Shown here in pieces: positions 51,712-60,900 of a DNA stretch of 64,000 bases. The DNA is taken from positions 1 through 64,000 of the forward strand of contig CAMHJX010000013.1 of NCBI GenBank assembly GCA_946185535.1. The letters are read 5' to 3'. Source of the DNA: an uncultured Bacteroidales bacterium. Lineage in GTDB: Bacteria > Bacteroidota > Bacteroidia > Bacteroidales > F082. The stretch's first letter is position 1. The number at the start of each line of letters is the position of its first letter. The translations under genes and the position numbers were made by a program. The notes under the pieces are model-generated. The model had not been told where the DNA came from. It did not search any database and saw only the letters and a list, made by a program, of their open reading frames with translations.

Positions 51712-54195
51712 CTACATCGGATCCACATCAATCTGCACCTGGACCGCCTTATACTCGGAATTCTGTTGGAACAAACGAATCTGCTGTGCAATCAACTCCT
51801 TCACCTTTTGGGTATTGTAGTCCCGCCTAAACTTCACCATCATCTGCTTGATATACAGATTCTTGACTCTTGAAACCACGGGGTATTCCGGCCCAAGCAG
51901 ATCCTGCTTGAAAATGGGGCGCAGCATCCTAGCCAATTCGGCCGCTGCGGGGTTGAGCTTTTGGTAGTCCTTGTGCTTCAATCGGATAAGGATGAGACGG
52001 TAGAACGGCGGATAGCCAAACTGTCGGCGAATAACCATTTGTTTCTCGTAAAGCCCACGGAAGTCGTTGCGTAACACATCCTGTAAAACGGGATGCGCAG
52101 GCTCGTAGGTCTGGATAACGACCTTGCCTTGTTTGCCTTTGCGGCCTGCGCGGCCCGCCACCTGAGCCATCAGCTGGAAGCTGCGCTCGTGGGCACGAAA
52201 ATCAGGGAAGGAAAGCATATTGTCGGCGTTGAGGATGCCCACCACTTTCACCGAGTCGAAATCCAAGCCCTTGGTGACCATCTGGGTGCCCACGAGGATG
52301 TTGGTTTCATGGTCCTGGAAAGCCTCAAGGATGCTCTGGTAGTCGTTTTTCGAGCGGGTGGTATCGAGGTCGAGACGCGCCACCTTGGCCTCGGGCATGA
52401 CAAGACTCAAGTCTTCTTCGATTTTCTCCGTGCCAAAACCATGCATTCGGATATTGGTGCTGTGACAAACGGGACACTCCGTCGGCACGCTGGCTGTATA
52501 GCCACAGTAATGGCAGCGCAACACGTTTTGGCTCTTGTGGTAAATGAGGCTCACATCACAATTGATACACTGCGGCACATAATGGCATTCATCGCATTCC
52601 AAACGCAGCGAGAAACCGCGCCGATTCTGGAACAAGATGGTCTGGTTATGCTCGTCCAAGGTCTCTTTCATCGCATCAAGAAGCGTACTACCAAAGTCGG
52701 CTTTCATCGTCTTGCGCCGTCGCTCCACGCGCATGTCGCTGAGGATGATTTCAGGCATCTGCACGCCCCCAAAACGCTCGGTGATTTCCACGAGATGATA
52801 ACGGCCATTCAAGGCGTTGAAGTAACTCTCGTATGACGGAGTGGCTGACCCCAATACGATGTTAGCCTGATGCATGGCAGCCAACACAATGGCGGCATCG
52901 CGGGCATTGTAGCGCGGTGCAGGGTCGATTTGCTTGAAGCTGCTGTCATGCTCCTCATCCACGATGATGAGGCCAATGTCAGAGTAAGGCAAAAAGATGG
53001 CCGAGCGCGAACCAATAATAATTTGATGTTTAGGCGATTGCGTCTGACCAAAATCACGTACTTGCTCCCAAACTTCAACCCGCTCATTGTTGCCATAACG
53101 AGAATGATACACACCCAGCCTGTCGCCAAAATACTCTTTCAGACGGTTGATGATTTGTGCCGTAAGTGCAATTTCTGGCAAGAGATACAAGACCTGCTTG
53201 CCTTGATCGATGGCTTCCTTGATCAACTTGATATAAATAGCCGTCTTGCCGCTTGAGGTCACGCCATGAAGCAGCACAGGCTTCTTCTCACCAAAACCCG
53301 CCTTAATGCCATTGTAGGCCCTCTGTTGGGCTTCTGTAAACTGAATGCTGTCCACATCAGTCTGCACCTTAAACTCTTTTAGACGGCTCACCTTTCGCTC
53401 ATAGACCTCAAAAACACCTTTCTCAGCCATGCTTTTCAGTATCGAGGAAGTGGCATTAGCTTTTTCCAGCAAAGCCTTGGCCATAATATCGTTATCGGCA
53501 TCACCGCCAAGGGTGATGAAGGCAAGCAATACCTCAAGTTGCTTGTAGGCACGCTTGGTGAGGTTGTCCATCAGGTCATGGAGTTTCGCCTCATCGCGGT
53601 AAGCAGCCGCAAGCCGCACAAAACGCTCGTATTTGGCCTTGTATTTCTCATTCAGCTCCTCTTCCATCACGAGGATGCCTTTCTCCATCATCGAATGGAT
53701 GAGGGGCATCACCTTCTTGAAACCGATGATCTTGCTCACCTCGCTGATGGCAATTTTCGGCTTGATTTGCAAGGCTTCGACAATAAGGTACTCGAAGTCG
53801 TTCAAGGCTACCGAATCGAGGACATAGTCGGGCGACAAGGCCACGGTGGTCTCGCTGCTCAGCTTCAATGCCGAGGGCAAAGCAGCCTGCATCACCTCGC
53901 CGAGATGACACATATAATAGGTCTTCACCCAGTCCCAAAACTTCAGCTGTCTCTCGTTGACAATCGGCTGGTCATCTAACAAATCCATCAGGAATTTGAC
54001 TTCGACCGAAGGGACTTTATCGGTCAATCCAACAATCAACCCCGACATGATTTTGGTCTTGCCGAACTGCACCACCGCCCGTTGGCCTACATGCACTTGG
54101 TCGTTCAAGGCGAAAGGCACACGATAGGTGAAGGTGCTCGGAACTGGAATCGGTAGTAAGATTTCAGCAAAGAGGGTGATACGGGAGTCGCTCAT
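51712..54195 (-). CDS. priA: Primosomal helicase PriA
   Basis: The 827-residue helicase restarts stalled replication forks. It shows the N-terminal DNA-binding domain (PVPSTFTYRVPF), Walker A GVTSSGKT near 310, DEEH in IIVDEEHDSSFKQ near 411, the paired zinc clusters (CDECHYVPQCINC and CHYCGYTASVPTECPVC, about 529-579), and motif VI QVAGRAGRKGKQGKV. Length and order match PriA. A possible -7 box TAGTTTTG lies at 54274-54267, 71 bases from the start. Confidence 0.95.
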   Translation of the reverse strand: MSDSRITLFAEILLPIPVPSTFTYRVPFALNDQVHVGQRAVVQFGKTKIMSGLIVGLTDKVPSVEVKFLMDLLDDQPIVNERQLKFWDWVKTYYMCHLGEVMQAALPSALKLSSETTVALSPDYVLDSVALNDFEYLIVEALQIKPKIAISEVSKIIGFKKVMPLIHSMMEKGILVMEEELNEKYKAKYERFVRLAAAYRDEAKLHDLMDNLTKRAYKQLEVLLAFITLGGDADNDIMAKALLEKANATSSILKSMAEKGVFEVYERKVSRLKEFKVQTDVDSIQFTEAQQRAYNGIKAGFGEKKPVLLHGVTSSGKTAIYIKLIKEAIDQGKQVLYLLPEIALTAQIINRLKEYFGDRLGVYHSRYGNNERVEVWEQVRDFGQTQSPKHQIIIGSRSAIFLPYSDIGLIIVDEEHDSSFKQIDPAPRYNARDAAIVLAAMHQANIVLGSATPSYESYFNALNGRYHLVEITERFGGVQMPEIILSDMRVERRRKTMKADFGSTLLDAMKETLDEHNQTILFQNRRGFSLRLECDECHYVPQCINCDVSLIYHKSQNVLRCHYCGYTASVPTECPVCHSTNIRMHGFGTEKIEEDLSLVMPEAKVARLDLDTTRSKNDYQSILEAFQDHETNILVGTQMVTKGLDFDSVKVVGILNADNMLSFPDFRAHERSFQLMAQVAGRAGRKGKQGKVVIQTYEPAHPVLQDVLRNDFRGLYEKQMVIRRQFGYPPFYRLILIRLKHKDYQKLNPAAAELARMLRPIFKQDLLGPEYPVVSRVKNLYIKQMMVKFRRDYNTQKVKELIAQQIRLFQQNSEYKAVQVQIDVDPM

Positions 54196-54204
54196 GGGAA
54201 GTTG

Positions 54205-54375
54205 TTTTTAGCACGCAGAACACACAGAATTTCGGGAATCGCTCATATGAAATAGTTTTTTTCACGCAAAACTATTATGGCACGCAGAATGCGCAGAATA
54301 ATATGAATCGCAAAGCGACGCAAAGTTTGCGTCCGACAGGTTCTGCGAATTCTGCGAGTTCTGCGTGAGACAATT
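54205..54375. repeat. Intergenic CGCAGAA-type repeats
   Basis: The motif GCACGCAGAA occurs at 54216 and in variants at 54269-54300; its inverse TTCTGCG is repeated near 54342-54367 (TTCTGCGAATTCTGCGAGTTCTGCG-like, in pieces). An AATAGTTTT/AAAACTATT inverted pair lies between. Similar repeats are dispersed between genes in many bacteria. Confidence 0.55.
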
Positions 54376-54390
54376 CATAAAAAAACATTT

Positions 54391-55662
54391 TCAATGTGAA
54401 TTCACCGTGGAATAACCTACCAGCTCATCATAGCCCTTGAGAGCGTTGTAAAAATAGAAATACAGCTTGTAGACGTTATTGGTTTCCCAGTGGTTACCCG
54501 CCGTCATGTCGGTCATGATTTCGTGGGTCTGGTGGTCGAGGGTAACGAACATGAAGTTGTAGTAGCCTTGTTTGAGTACCATCGAACAGGTGTAGCCGCG
54601 CAGACGGTAGTCGTAGGTCATCTTGTTGCTCTCATTGAAGCACCAGTCGTTGAGCGCTCCCATGATATAAATGTCCTCGTGGGTCAGCGGTGCCTCACTC
54701 TTGTAGAAGAAGTTGACGCGGCAATAGTCGGCCTCGGTTGAGTTATCGAGGTTCTCGTTCTCCACATAAACAAATTTCTCGCCGTGGATGTCCTCGTAGG
54801 AAGTGTAGGCCAACCGTGCCCGCGACTCACAAGTGGCGATGTCGATTTCAAAACACTCGTCAGTCTGGCGAATGTGGGCCAAGTTTTCCGATTGGAAATA
54901 GAAGTTGCTCGTATTGAAACGTCTGTATTGGTTGGCTGCCTCAAAAACCGTCTGAGGATGATGCTCAAAGGAGATATAATCGGGATAAACATAGGTAGGT
55001 TTCAAACCCTCAGCGGCATTGTCCCAACGACCATTTTGTCGGATGGTCAGGAAGCTGTACTGCTGCGTGTTGCCCGTCAAATAGTTGTTCATGTTCACCT
55101 TGACATTGAGTTGCTGGTGCGTATCGGTGTAGTTGAGGTCGTCGGGATAACGCGGCACGGTGGCACCCACATGGGCTTTCTCGTCAACCACCATGAAACG
55201 ACGCGTCAGATACAAATCGTTCAAATCGTCGCCATATACGATAAGCAGATAGTTGCCAGAGATAAGCGGCACCATGTCCTCCCTTGGAAAGGTGAGGTGG
55301 TAGTTGACATATTCTATCAAGGTGTTGCGCGAAAAAGCATAGTCGTCCAAACGATCCGATTCGAAGCCCGAGGCATACTGGATGCGTTGGATATCGGTAG
55401 GCTGCCAATCGTGGCTGCAATGGATGAAGGTGTAGTTGAGCACCTCGCCTTGCCCGTCAATAATGTCGAACGAAAGGGTCAAACGGCCCATCATATCGTC
55501 TAGAGGGATGATGGGGTCGTTCAGTTGGTTGTCGTCAGCATAAAGCAATACAGTCTGTATTTCTGGCTTGTAATTGAGGTTGCCACAAGGCAGGTCGAAA
55601 TCCTGGGCAAACATACCTGTCATTACACAAAGCGCCAATAGTAACAAGGTGATTCTTTTCAT
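54391..55662 (-). CDS. Type IX secretion system plug protein (DUF5103)
   Basis: The 423-residue protein has a signal peptide (ending near MFAQ, 20) and an N-terminal region, YKPEIQTVLLYADDNQLNDPIIPL and LTLSFDIIDGQGEVLNYTFIHCSHDW, that fits the DUF5103/T9SS plug domain. In a known structure the plug protein closes the SprA translocon pore. Further conserved parts are SGNYLLIVYGDDLND and VKVNMNNYLTGN. The T9SS cargo genes around make the role fitting. A -7 box TATCTTTG is at 55686-55679. Confidence 0.85.
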   Translation of the reverse strand: MKRITLLLLALCVMTGMFAQDFDLPCGNLNYKPEIQTVLLYADDNQLNDPIIPLDDMMGRLTLSFDIIDGQGEVLNYTFIHCSHDWQPTDIQRIQYASGFESDRLDDYAFSRNTLIEYVNYHLTFPREDMVPLISGNYLLIVYGDDLNDLYLTRRFMVVDEKAHVGATVPRYPDDLNYTDTHQQLNVKVNMNNYLTGNTQQYSFLTIRQNGRWDNAAEGLKPTYVYPDYISFEHHPQTVFEAANQYRRFNTSNFYFQSENLAHIRQTDECFEIDIATCESRARLAYTSYEDIHGEKFVYVENENLDNSTEADYCRVNFFYKSEAPLTHEDIYIMGALNDWCFNESNKMTYDYRLRGYTCSMVLKQGYYNFMFVTLDHQTHEIMTDMTAGNHWETNNVYKLYFYFYNALKGYDELVGYSTVNSH

Positions 55663-55678
55663 TGGTCAATAATTTCGG

Positions 55679-55686
55679 CAAAGATA
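55679..55686 (-). promoter_or_regulatory. -7 box of the plug protein gene
   Basis: TATCTTTG on the minus strand, 16 bases from the start; the same box sequence as the one before greA. Confidence 0.55.
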
Positions 55687-55704
55687 ACAAAAAAACAATG
55701 TATA

Positions 55705-55835
55705 GATTCCCTTTCGGGAATGGAGCGCCGAAGTATGGCCAACAAGCGGCGGCCTGCAGAGCCTACAAACCGTAAGCGCTACAAGCCGCCGCATTAAACT
55801 AATTTGATAACTCCATTCCCCAAAGGGGAATCTCC
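55705..55835. repeat. MITE/REP-like palindromic element, copy 3
   Basis: The ends (55705-55725 and 55810-55835) are inverted copies of the GATTCCC..GGGAATGGAG type. The inner arms GCGGCGGC (55746-55753) and GCCGCCGC (55785-55792) pair perfectly. It ends exactly at the stop codon of the HIT gene and, relative to copy 2, is inserted in the opposite sense. Confidence 0.8.
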
Positions 55836-56228
55836 TTAAAGATTCTCCACAATACGCTTCTGCACCTCGCGGAACTCCTCTTCGCTCATATGCACATGTT
55901 CTTTCTTGAAGTCCATATCGCCTTCCTGGGAGATGGGAATGAGATGGATATGCGCATGAGGCACTTCCAAGCCGATGACGGCCACGCCGATGCGCTTGCA
56001 GGGCACAGCTTTCTCGATGGCTTTGGCCACTTTTTTTGCAAAGACCATCATGGCAGCGATTTCATCGTCTTCAAGGTTGAAGATGTAGTCATCCTCACGC
56101 TTGGGAATCACCAAAGTATGGCCCACGGCAACGGGATTAATATCCATGAATGCGAAGAAACGTTCATCCTCGGCAATCTTATAGCAAGGGATTTCCCCTT
56201 TCACGATTCTTGAGAAAATAGTAGCCAT
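55836..56228 (-). CDS. HIT family nucleotide hydrolase
   Basis: The 130-residue protein has the histidine triad HAHIHLIPI near 96-104, with the N-terminal IFSRIVKGEIPCYKIAED typical of HINT/PKCI-type HIT proteins. Such proteins hydrolyse purine nucleotide phosphoramidates. The gene lies 11 bases after greA and is probably cotranscribed with it. Confidence 0.92.
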   Translation of the reverse strand: MATIFSRIVKGEIPCYKIAEDERFFAFMDINPVAVGHTLVIPKREDDYIFNLEDDEIAAMMVFAKKVAKAIEKAVPCKRIGVAVIGLEVPHAHIHLIPISQEGDMDFKKEHVHMSEEEFREVQKRIVENL

Positions 56229-56239
56229 GACTTGAGGTT

Positions 56240-56713
56240 TTAACGGGTAATTTCTATGACTTCGAACTGCACTTTGCCGGCAGGCACCTGAATCTCGGCA
56301 ATGTCGCCCACCTGCTTGCCCAACAGGCCTTGACCTATGGGCGAGTTGATAGAGAGCTTGCCTTCCTTGAAATTGGCCTCCTTCTCAGGCACGATGGCGT
56401 AAGTCATCATCATGCCCGACTTGGTGTTTTTGATCTTCACAGTCGAATAGAGCAGCACTTTCGAGTTGTCCATCTTCGACTCATCGAGGATACGGGCATT
56501 GAAAATGAGGTCTTGCAGTTCGGCGATTTTGGCTTCAAGCAGGCCTTGAGCCTCTTTCGCAGCATCATATTCGGCATTTTCAGAGAGGTCGCCTTTGTCG
56601 CGTGCTTCCTGAATGGCTTGCACGATGCGTGGACGTTCGCGAAGAATCAGGTCGTCAAGTTCGTCCTTCAGTTTTTGTAACCCTTCTGGGGTAAAGTATT
56701 TGATTTCTGACAT
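56240..56713 (-). CDS. greA: Transcription elongation factor GreA
   Basis: The 157-residue factor rescues backtracked RNA polymerase. The N-terminal coiled coil carries the acidic tip DLSENAEYDAAKE, with D42 and E45 equivalent to E. coli D41 and E44, and the C-terminal domain has SPIGQGLLGKQVGD. The length matches GreA, and GreB is less likely because of the tip loop. The transcript from the -7 box at 56804 contains a terminator-like hairpin before the start codon. Confidence 0.95.
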   Translation of the reverse strand: MSEIKYFTPEGLQKLKDELDDLILRERPRIVQAIQEARDKGDLSENAEYDAAKEAQGLLEAKIAELQDLIFNARILDESKMDNSKVLLYSTVKIKNTKSGMMMTYAIVPEKEANFKEGKLSINSPIGQGLLGKQVGDIAEIQVPAGKVQFEVIEITR

Positions 56714-56754
56714 AGTAATTATGTTTATTTATTTCGTTGCAGGTTGCAAAAAAG

Positions 56755-56778
56755 AGACCCTTACCGAAATAAGGGTCT
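56755..56778 (-). terminator. Hairpin with T tract in the greA leader
   Basis: AGACCCTTA (56755-56763) pairs perfectly with TAAGGGTCT (56770-56778). On the minus strand it is followed by CTCTTTTTTG. It lies between the -7 box of greA and the greA start; it can end transcripts from the upstream barrel gene and also attenuate greA. Confidence 0.75.
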
Positions 56779-56796
56779 TCTTTTGGTTTGCGACTG

Positions 56797-56804
56797 CAAA
56801 GATA
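56797..56804 (-). promoter_or_regulatory. -7 box of greA
   Basis: TATCTTTG on the minus strand, 83 bases from the greA start. Confidence 0.55.
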
Positions 56805-56831
56805 CAAATTATTTCTAAACTGATACCAGTT

Positions 56832-57920
56832 TTAGAAAATAATTCTCAAGCCCACGCTGTGGGTGCCACCATAGGTGTAGGTGTCTCTGTAGGAATAATC
56901 CAGAGCAAAACGCATGGCGTCTTCCTTCTTCGAGACCGGCACATCGATGGACATACCAGCGCTGAGGCCACGGTTGATGTTCATGCAGCCATCATCGTAA
57001 AGGATGCCTTCCTTCGACCACAAGCCGTTTTCATAGGTGTAACCGGCACGAATCATAAACATCTCTTTCCAACCATACTCCAGACCAACAATGAATTGGT
57101 CGTTGGTGAAGGAGTTGGAGCAGAAGTTACCAGCCAAGGTGATTCTGTTGGTTTCGGCAAACAGGAAATCGTAGGCGGCTGCAATGCACAACTGAGTGGG
57201 CAATTCGAAGTCGTCGACGCGCTGCACCATAGTGAACTGCTGGTTGCTAGCGTTGTCCATAAACACTCTGAGGGAGAGACCGTCACCAGAGAACTTCATG
57301 GTGGGTCCGATGTTCTTCAAGGTGATACCGAAATGGATATTGTCGAAGGGACCAGTGACATACTGGATACCAGCATCGAGGGCAACACCAACACCATCCA
57401 TATCCTTAATGGACTCGCTGATGATCTTCAGATTGACGCCACCACTGATGCTGTTGGAGAAAGCTTTGGCGAACGACAAATTGATGTTCATCAGGTTAGG
57501 CTTGAAGGTACCCAAGGTGTTCGGGTCAGGGTTATCAACAGTCGTAATCGGAATTTCACCGAGGCTGAACGACATGAAGGAAAGACCCAACACGCTTGAC
57601 TCACCAACGCGAGCCAAGAAGCCGAATGAGGAGATGCGGGTGTCATTACCCACACCAACCAGCCAGCTGGTGTGGGTAAAGTTCACATCCAGGGTGCGGC
57701 ACGAGCTGATGCCTGCCACGTTGCCGTAGATGGCTTCGACGCCATGAACGAACGACATGCCAGCATTGCCCCAGCCCGACGAAGCGGCCCAGGGATTGAT
57801 CAACAGCTCGGGAGCGCCAGCTTGGCCTGAACGGTCTTTGTTTCCTGCAAATGCTTGAGGAGCACTTAATCCAAATAGGATTACGAAGCTCAATACGATA
57901 TATCTAAATGATTTCTTCAT
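56832..57920 (-). CDS. PorV/PorQ-family outer-membrane protein
   Basis: The 362-residue protein has a signal peptide (ending near AFAG) and a FadL-like barrel of the PorV/PorQ family: SGWGNAGMSFVHGVEAIYGNVAG, FNFTHTSW-like strand, ISGGVNLKIISESIKDMDGVGVALDAGIQY in parts, and the ending SVGLRIIF. PorV and PorQ act in T9SS as a cargo shuttle and attachment component. Here the protein is the last gene after a TonB receptor and a large T9SS cargo, so it may be a dedicated partner of that cargo rather than the core PorV. Confidence 0.8.
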   Translation of the reverse strand: MKKSFRYIVLSFVILFGLSAPQAFAGNKDRSGQAGAPELLINPWAASSGWGNAGMSFVHGVEAIYGNVAGISSCRTLDVNFTHTSWLVGVGNDTRISSFGFLARVGESSVLGLSFMSFSLGEIPITTVDNPDPNTLGTFKPNLMNINLSFAKAFSNSISGGVNLKIISESIKDMDGVGVALDAGIQYVTGPFDNIHFGITLKNIGPTMKFSGDGLSLRVFMDNASNQQFTMVQRVDDFELPTQLCIAAAYDFLFAETNRITLAGNFCSNSFTNDQFIVGLEYGWKEMFMIRAGYTYENGLWSKEGILYDDGCMNINRGLSAGMSIDVPVSKKEDAMRFALDYSYRDTYTYGGTHSVGLRIIF

Positions 57921-57956
57921 GATGATAAGTTATTTACGGTTAGCAATTACATTTGA

Positions 57957-60900
57957 TTAGAATGTGTTCAGGTCAACTTGACGCATGGCACCGAAGAACT
58001 TGATGGTACGCTCGCCACCGCTGGTCAAATCCTTGACGTGAATCAAGTAGAAGCCGCTGGCCACAGGCGTATTGGCAAAGTTCGTGAGGTCCCATTCAAT
58101 ACTCGTTGTTTCATTGTCCTTACGGAACTGACGCACCTTCGTGCCACTCAAAGTGTAAATCGAAACGATACACTTGTCAGGCAGATTGATGATCTTCACC
58201 TTATTGGTCAGTGCATTGCCCTCGTATGCATTGTAGGCATAGTAAGGATTAGGCACCACCGTGACGAGGTTCAGGTCTTCATCCGACTTCTTTTCATCGT
58301 TCATGATAGGATCCCAACCCTCAATCTTGAAGGTGTACTTCGGATTCATGTTGTTGATCATCAAATCAGGATTCTCTTCCTGCAGCGGGAAGCCATAGCC
58401 AGGAGCGTAAGGCTTGGCAAGACGGATACGGACACGGCATTCGTTGCCTTCGGGCAACCATTCCATACCTTCGATACCCATCGGCATACCAATCCACATG
58501 ACCAGTTTATAGAAAATTCTATTAACGGTCAAAGCAGCAGAAGGAACCAAGTTCTGAATAGCGTTCATTGAGTTGAACAGCAACTGACCACCGTCATAAC
58601 CATAGTTCTTCAATTGCTTCCATGGGAAAGTGCTCGGCAAGTTCGTGAGCGAGTCCATACGCCAGATGTAAACAAAGTGCTTACCACCAAAGACGGGATC
58701 ATTGTCAGCACCACGGAAAATGGCAGGGTCATACTCTTGCATCAAACCCGTCGGGTCTTCAGCGGTGACCTTCTGAACCTTGGCAGGATTGAAGATCATA
58801 TCGCGACCATTCAAATCTTCAAGGTAAGAATCTTCACCGAAGGCAACATTCAAACGTACACCGTTTTCAACATCGATGACATAGCCTGGGAACCATCCCA
58901 TACCTTGGGCACCGATAAAGTTCGGATCCTCTGGGTTGTTAGAAACATATTGGGCATCACCAGCTTGTGACCACAAGTTGAACGGAATGTCTTGGTTGTT
59001 TTCGTCCTTAATCATATACGGATTACCATCCTTGTCAACTGAAGCGTGCTTACGCAAGTTAAAACGTGCCACGCCATTTTCGCTAAGGGCAGGATCCATA
59101 CACATCTCGATGACGGGGCAACGGGTCCACTTGCTCTTGTCGGCAGTGAATACAACATCAATACTAGTAGTATACTTAAACAGAGAGTCAACACGTCCAC
59201 CAGGAGCCACCGGACCGGGATCCACGCTAGAGGTGTGCTTCGTATTGGTAGCAAACAACGGGGTAGTCCACGAACGGTTGGCGATCTTCTCCCAATTCTC
59301 GTTCGGGTCCCAAGGCTGGCTTTGACCAGTGGAACCATATTGCTGGGACGACATGTTGTAGTCGTTATAGGAGGAATTACCCATTTCGACATACGTACCA
59401 GAACGAATCCAGTTTAGGTAAGAACTAGGCACATCGATGTCGCGGATTCCGCTCATCCACTGGTAGCTGGGATCAGTATATTCGATGGAGGAACCGATAA
59501 CACCATTGTTTTTGGCGACGACAGTCTCATATTTCTGCCATTCGGTACCATCGTTCTTCTTATTATAATACCAACCAGCCCAGATACGACCAAACTCATA
59601 GACTTGGGTCACATTGACAGAAATACCGAGATCCAAGAACATCTGTTCATTGTCATAAATCGTAGTTGTGTCGCTATGGAAAATGCTATCCAAATCAAGG
59701 TCTTTAAGATACCAGCTGTTGACCAAGCGGACAGAAGAGTCACCCTTAATATCAGGATTGCTGGTTACGTTATGCGTATACTTCTGATACATGTCGTCAA
59801 ACACAAGTTCATAACTGTGCGACTTCACGTTCAACGGGTCGATAATCTTCACGTCGATAGGACCAAAACCAGGCGCGTAAGTAGGATGATACGCTGCAGG
59901 ATAATTGGGATTACCAAAGCGGTTGGTCGAATCATTGGCCATAGGCTTGCTCAAAATCTCGTCAATCGTAGCCTGGCTCAGCTCAAGCTCGTTGAAACCG
60001 TTACCAGTACCCACGATACGGGTAATCGCAGGGCTGTCACCATACTGTGCTTGCAGCACGGTACCATTGACAATCTTGTGAGGAATAGCGGTATACACCT
60101 GAATGTTCTTTCTACCTTCAAGGTAAGGCTTCTTTTGGCCTTGAAGGCCAAGAGCGTCTTCCTGATTGTAGGGCAAATAGTTGTTGTAGGCGTAAGCCAC
60201 AGCCATATAGTAATAAGGTGTATGGTTGACAAGCGTCGGGTTGTCGCTCATGGAGAACTCGTCCTCTGTGACCACGAAGCTGTGGGTGATACCGGCATCG
60301 CCGCCACTCACCTTCAGGCTCGGCACATTGGCTTGCAACGATTCGTCGAATTCGTAGTTGAGCAGACGGCCAACGTTATTGCGCACGTCGCATTGGAACA
60401 CCAAACGAGCCTTATCGTTGTTGCTCAACTCGTCGGCACCCACTTCGGCATTAGCCAACTGATAAACCTTGTAACCTTCGAAACGATAGTGTCTATCGTA
60501 GACATATACGCTATCTTTTTTATCTTCGGTAACAACCATGCCAAGGGTATCACCGTCAGGACCGATATTCCATGTAGTATCTCTATAAATCAAAGTCTCG
60601 GTTCTACCCGTCGGGATTTCGGGGTCGAGTTCGACGTATTTCTCCTTATAGTTGTTGGAGAGCGTACCATTCGACAGATAGATGATGAGCTTCTGGTCAA
60701 GCTCGCGGATGGTCAAATCGGGAGCGCTAGGACCGTCGATGACCTTAAAGCAGTTGTCGAACAAGGCTTGGCACTTGTCGTCGACCACGCGAAGCAGTTC
60801 AACAGATGCCCATGCACCGCCAGAGGTAGCACGTGCCCACGGCACACCGAAGGTAATGTAGTTAACAGCACCGGGTTCCAAGGTGAAGGGGCCTGCCGAC

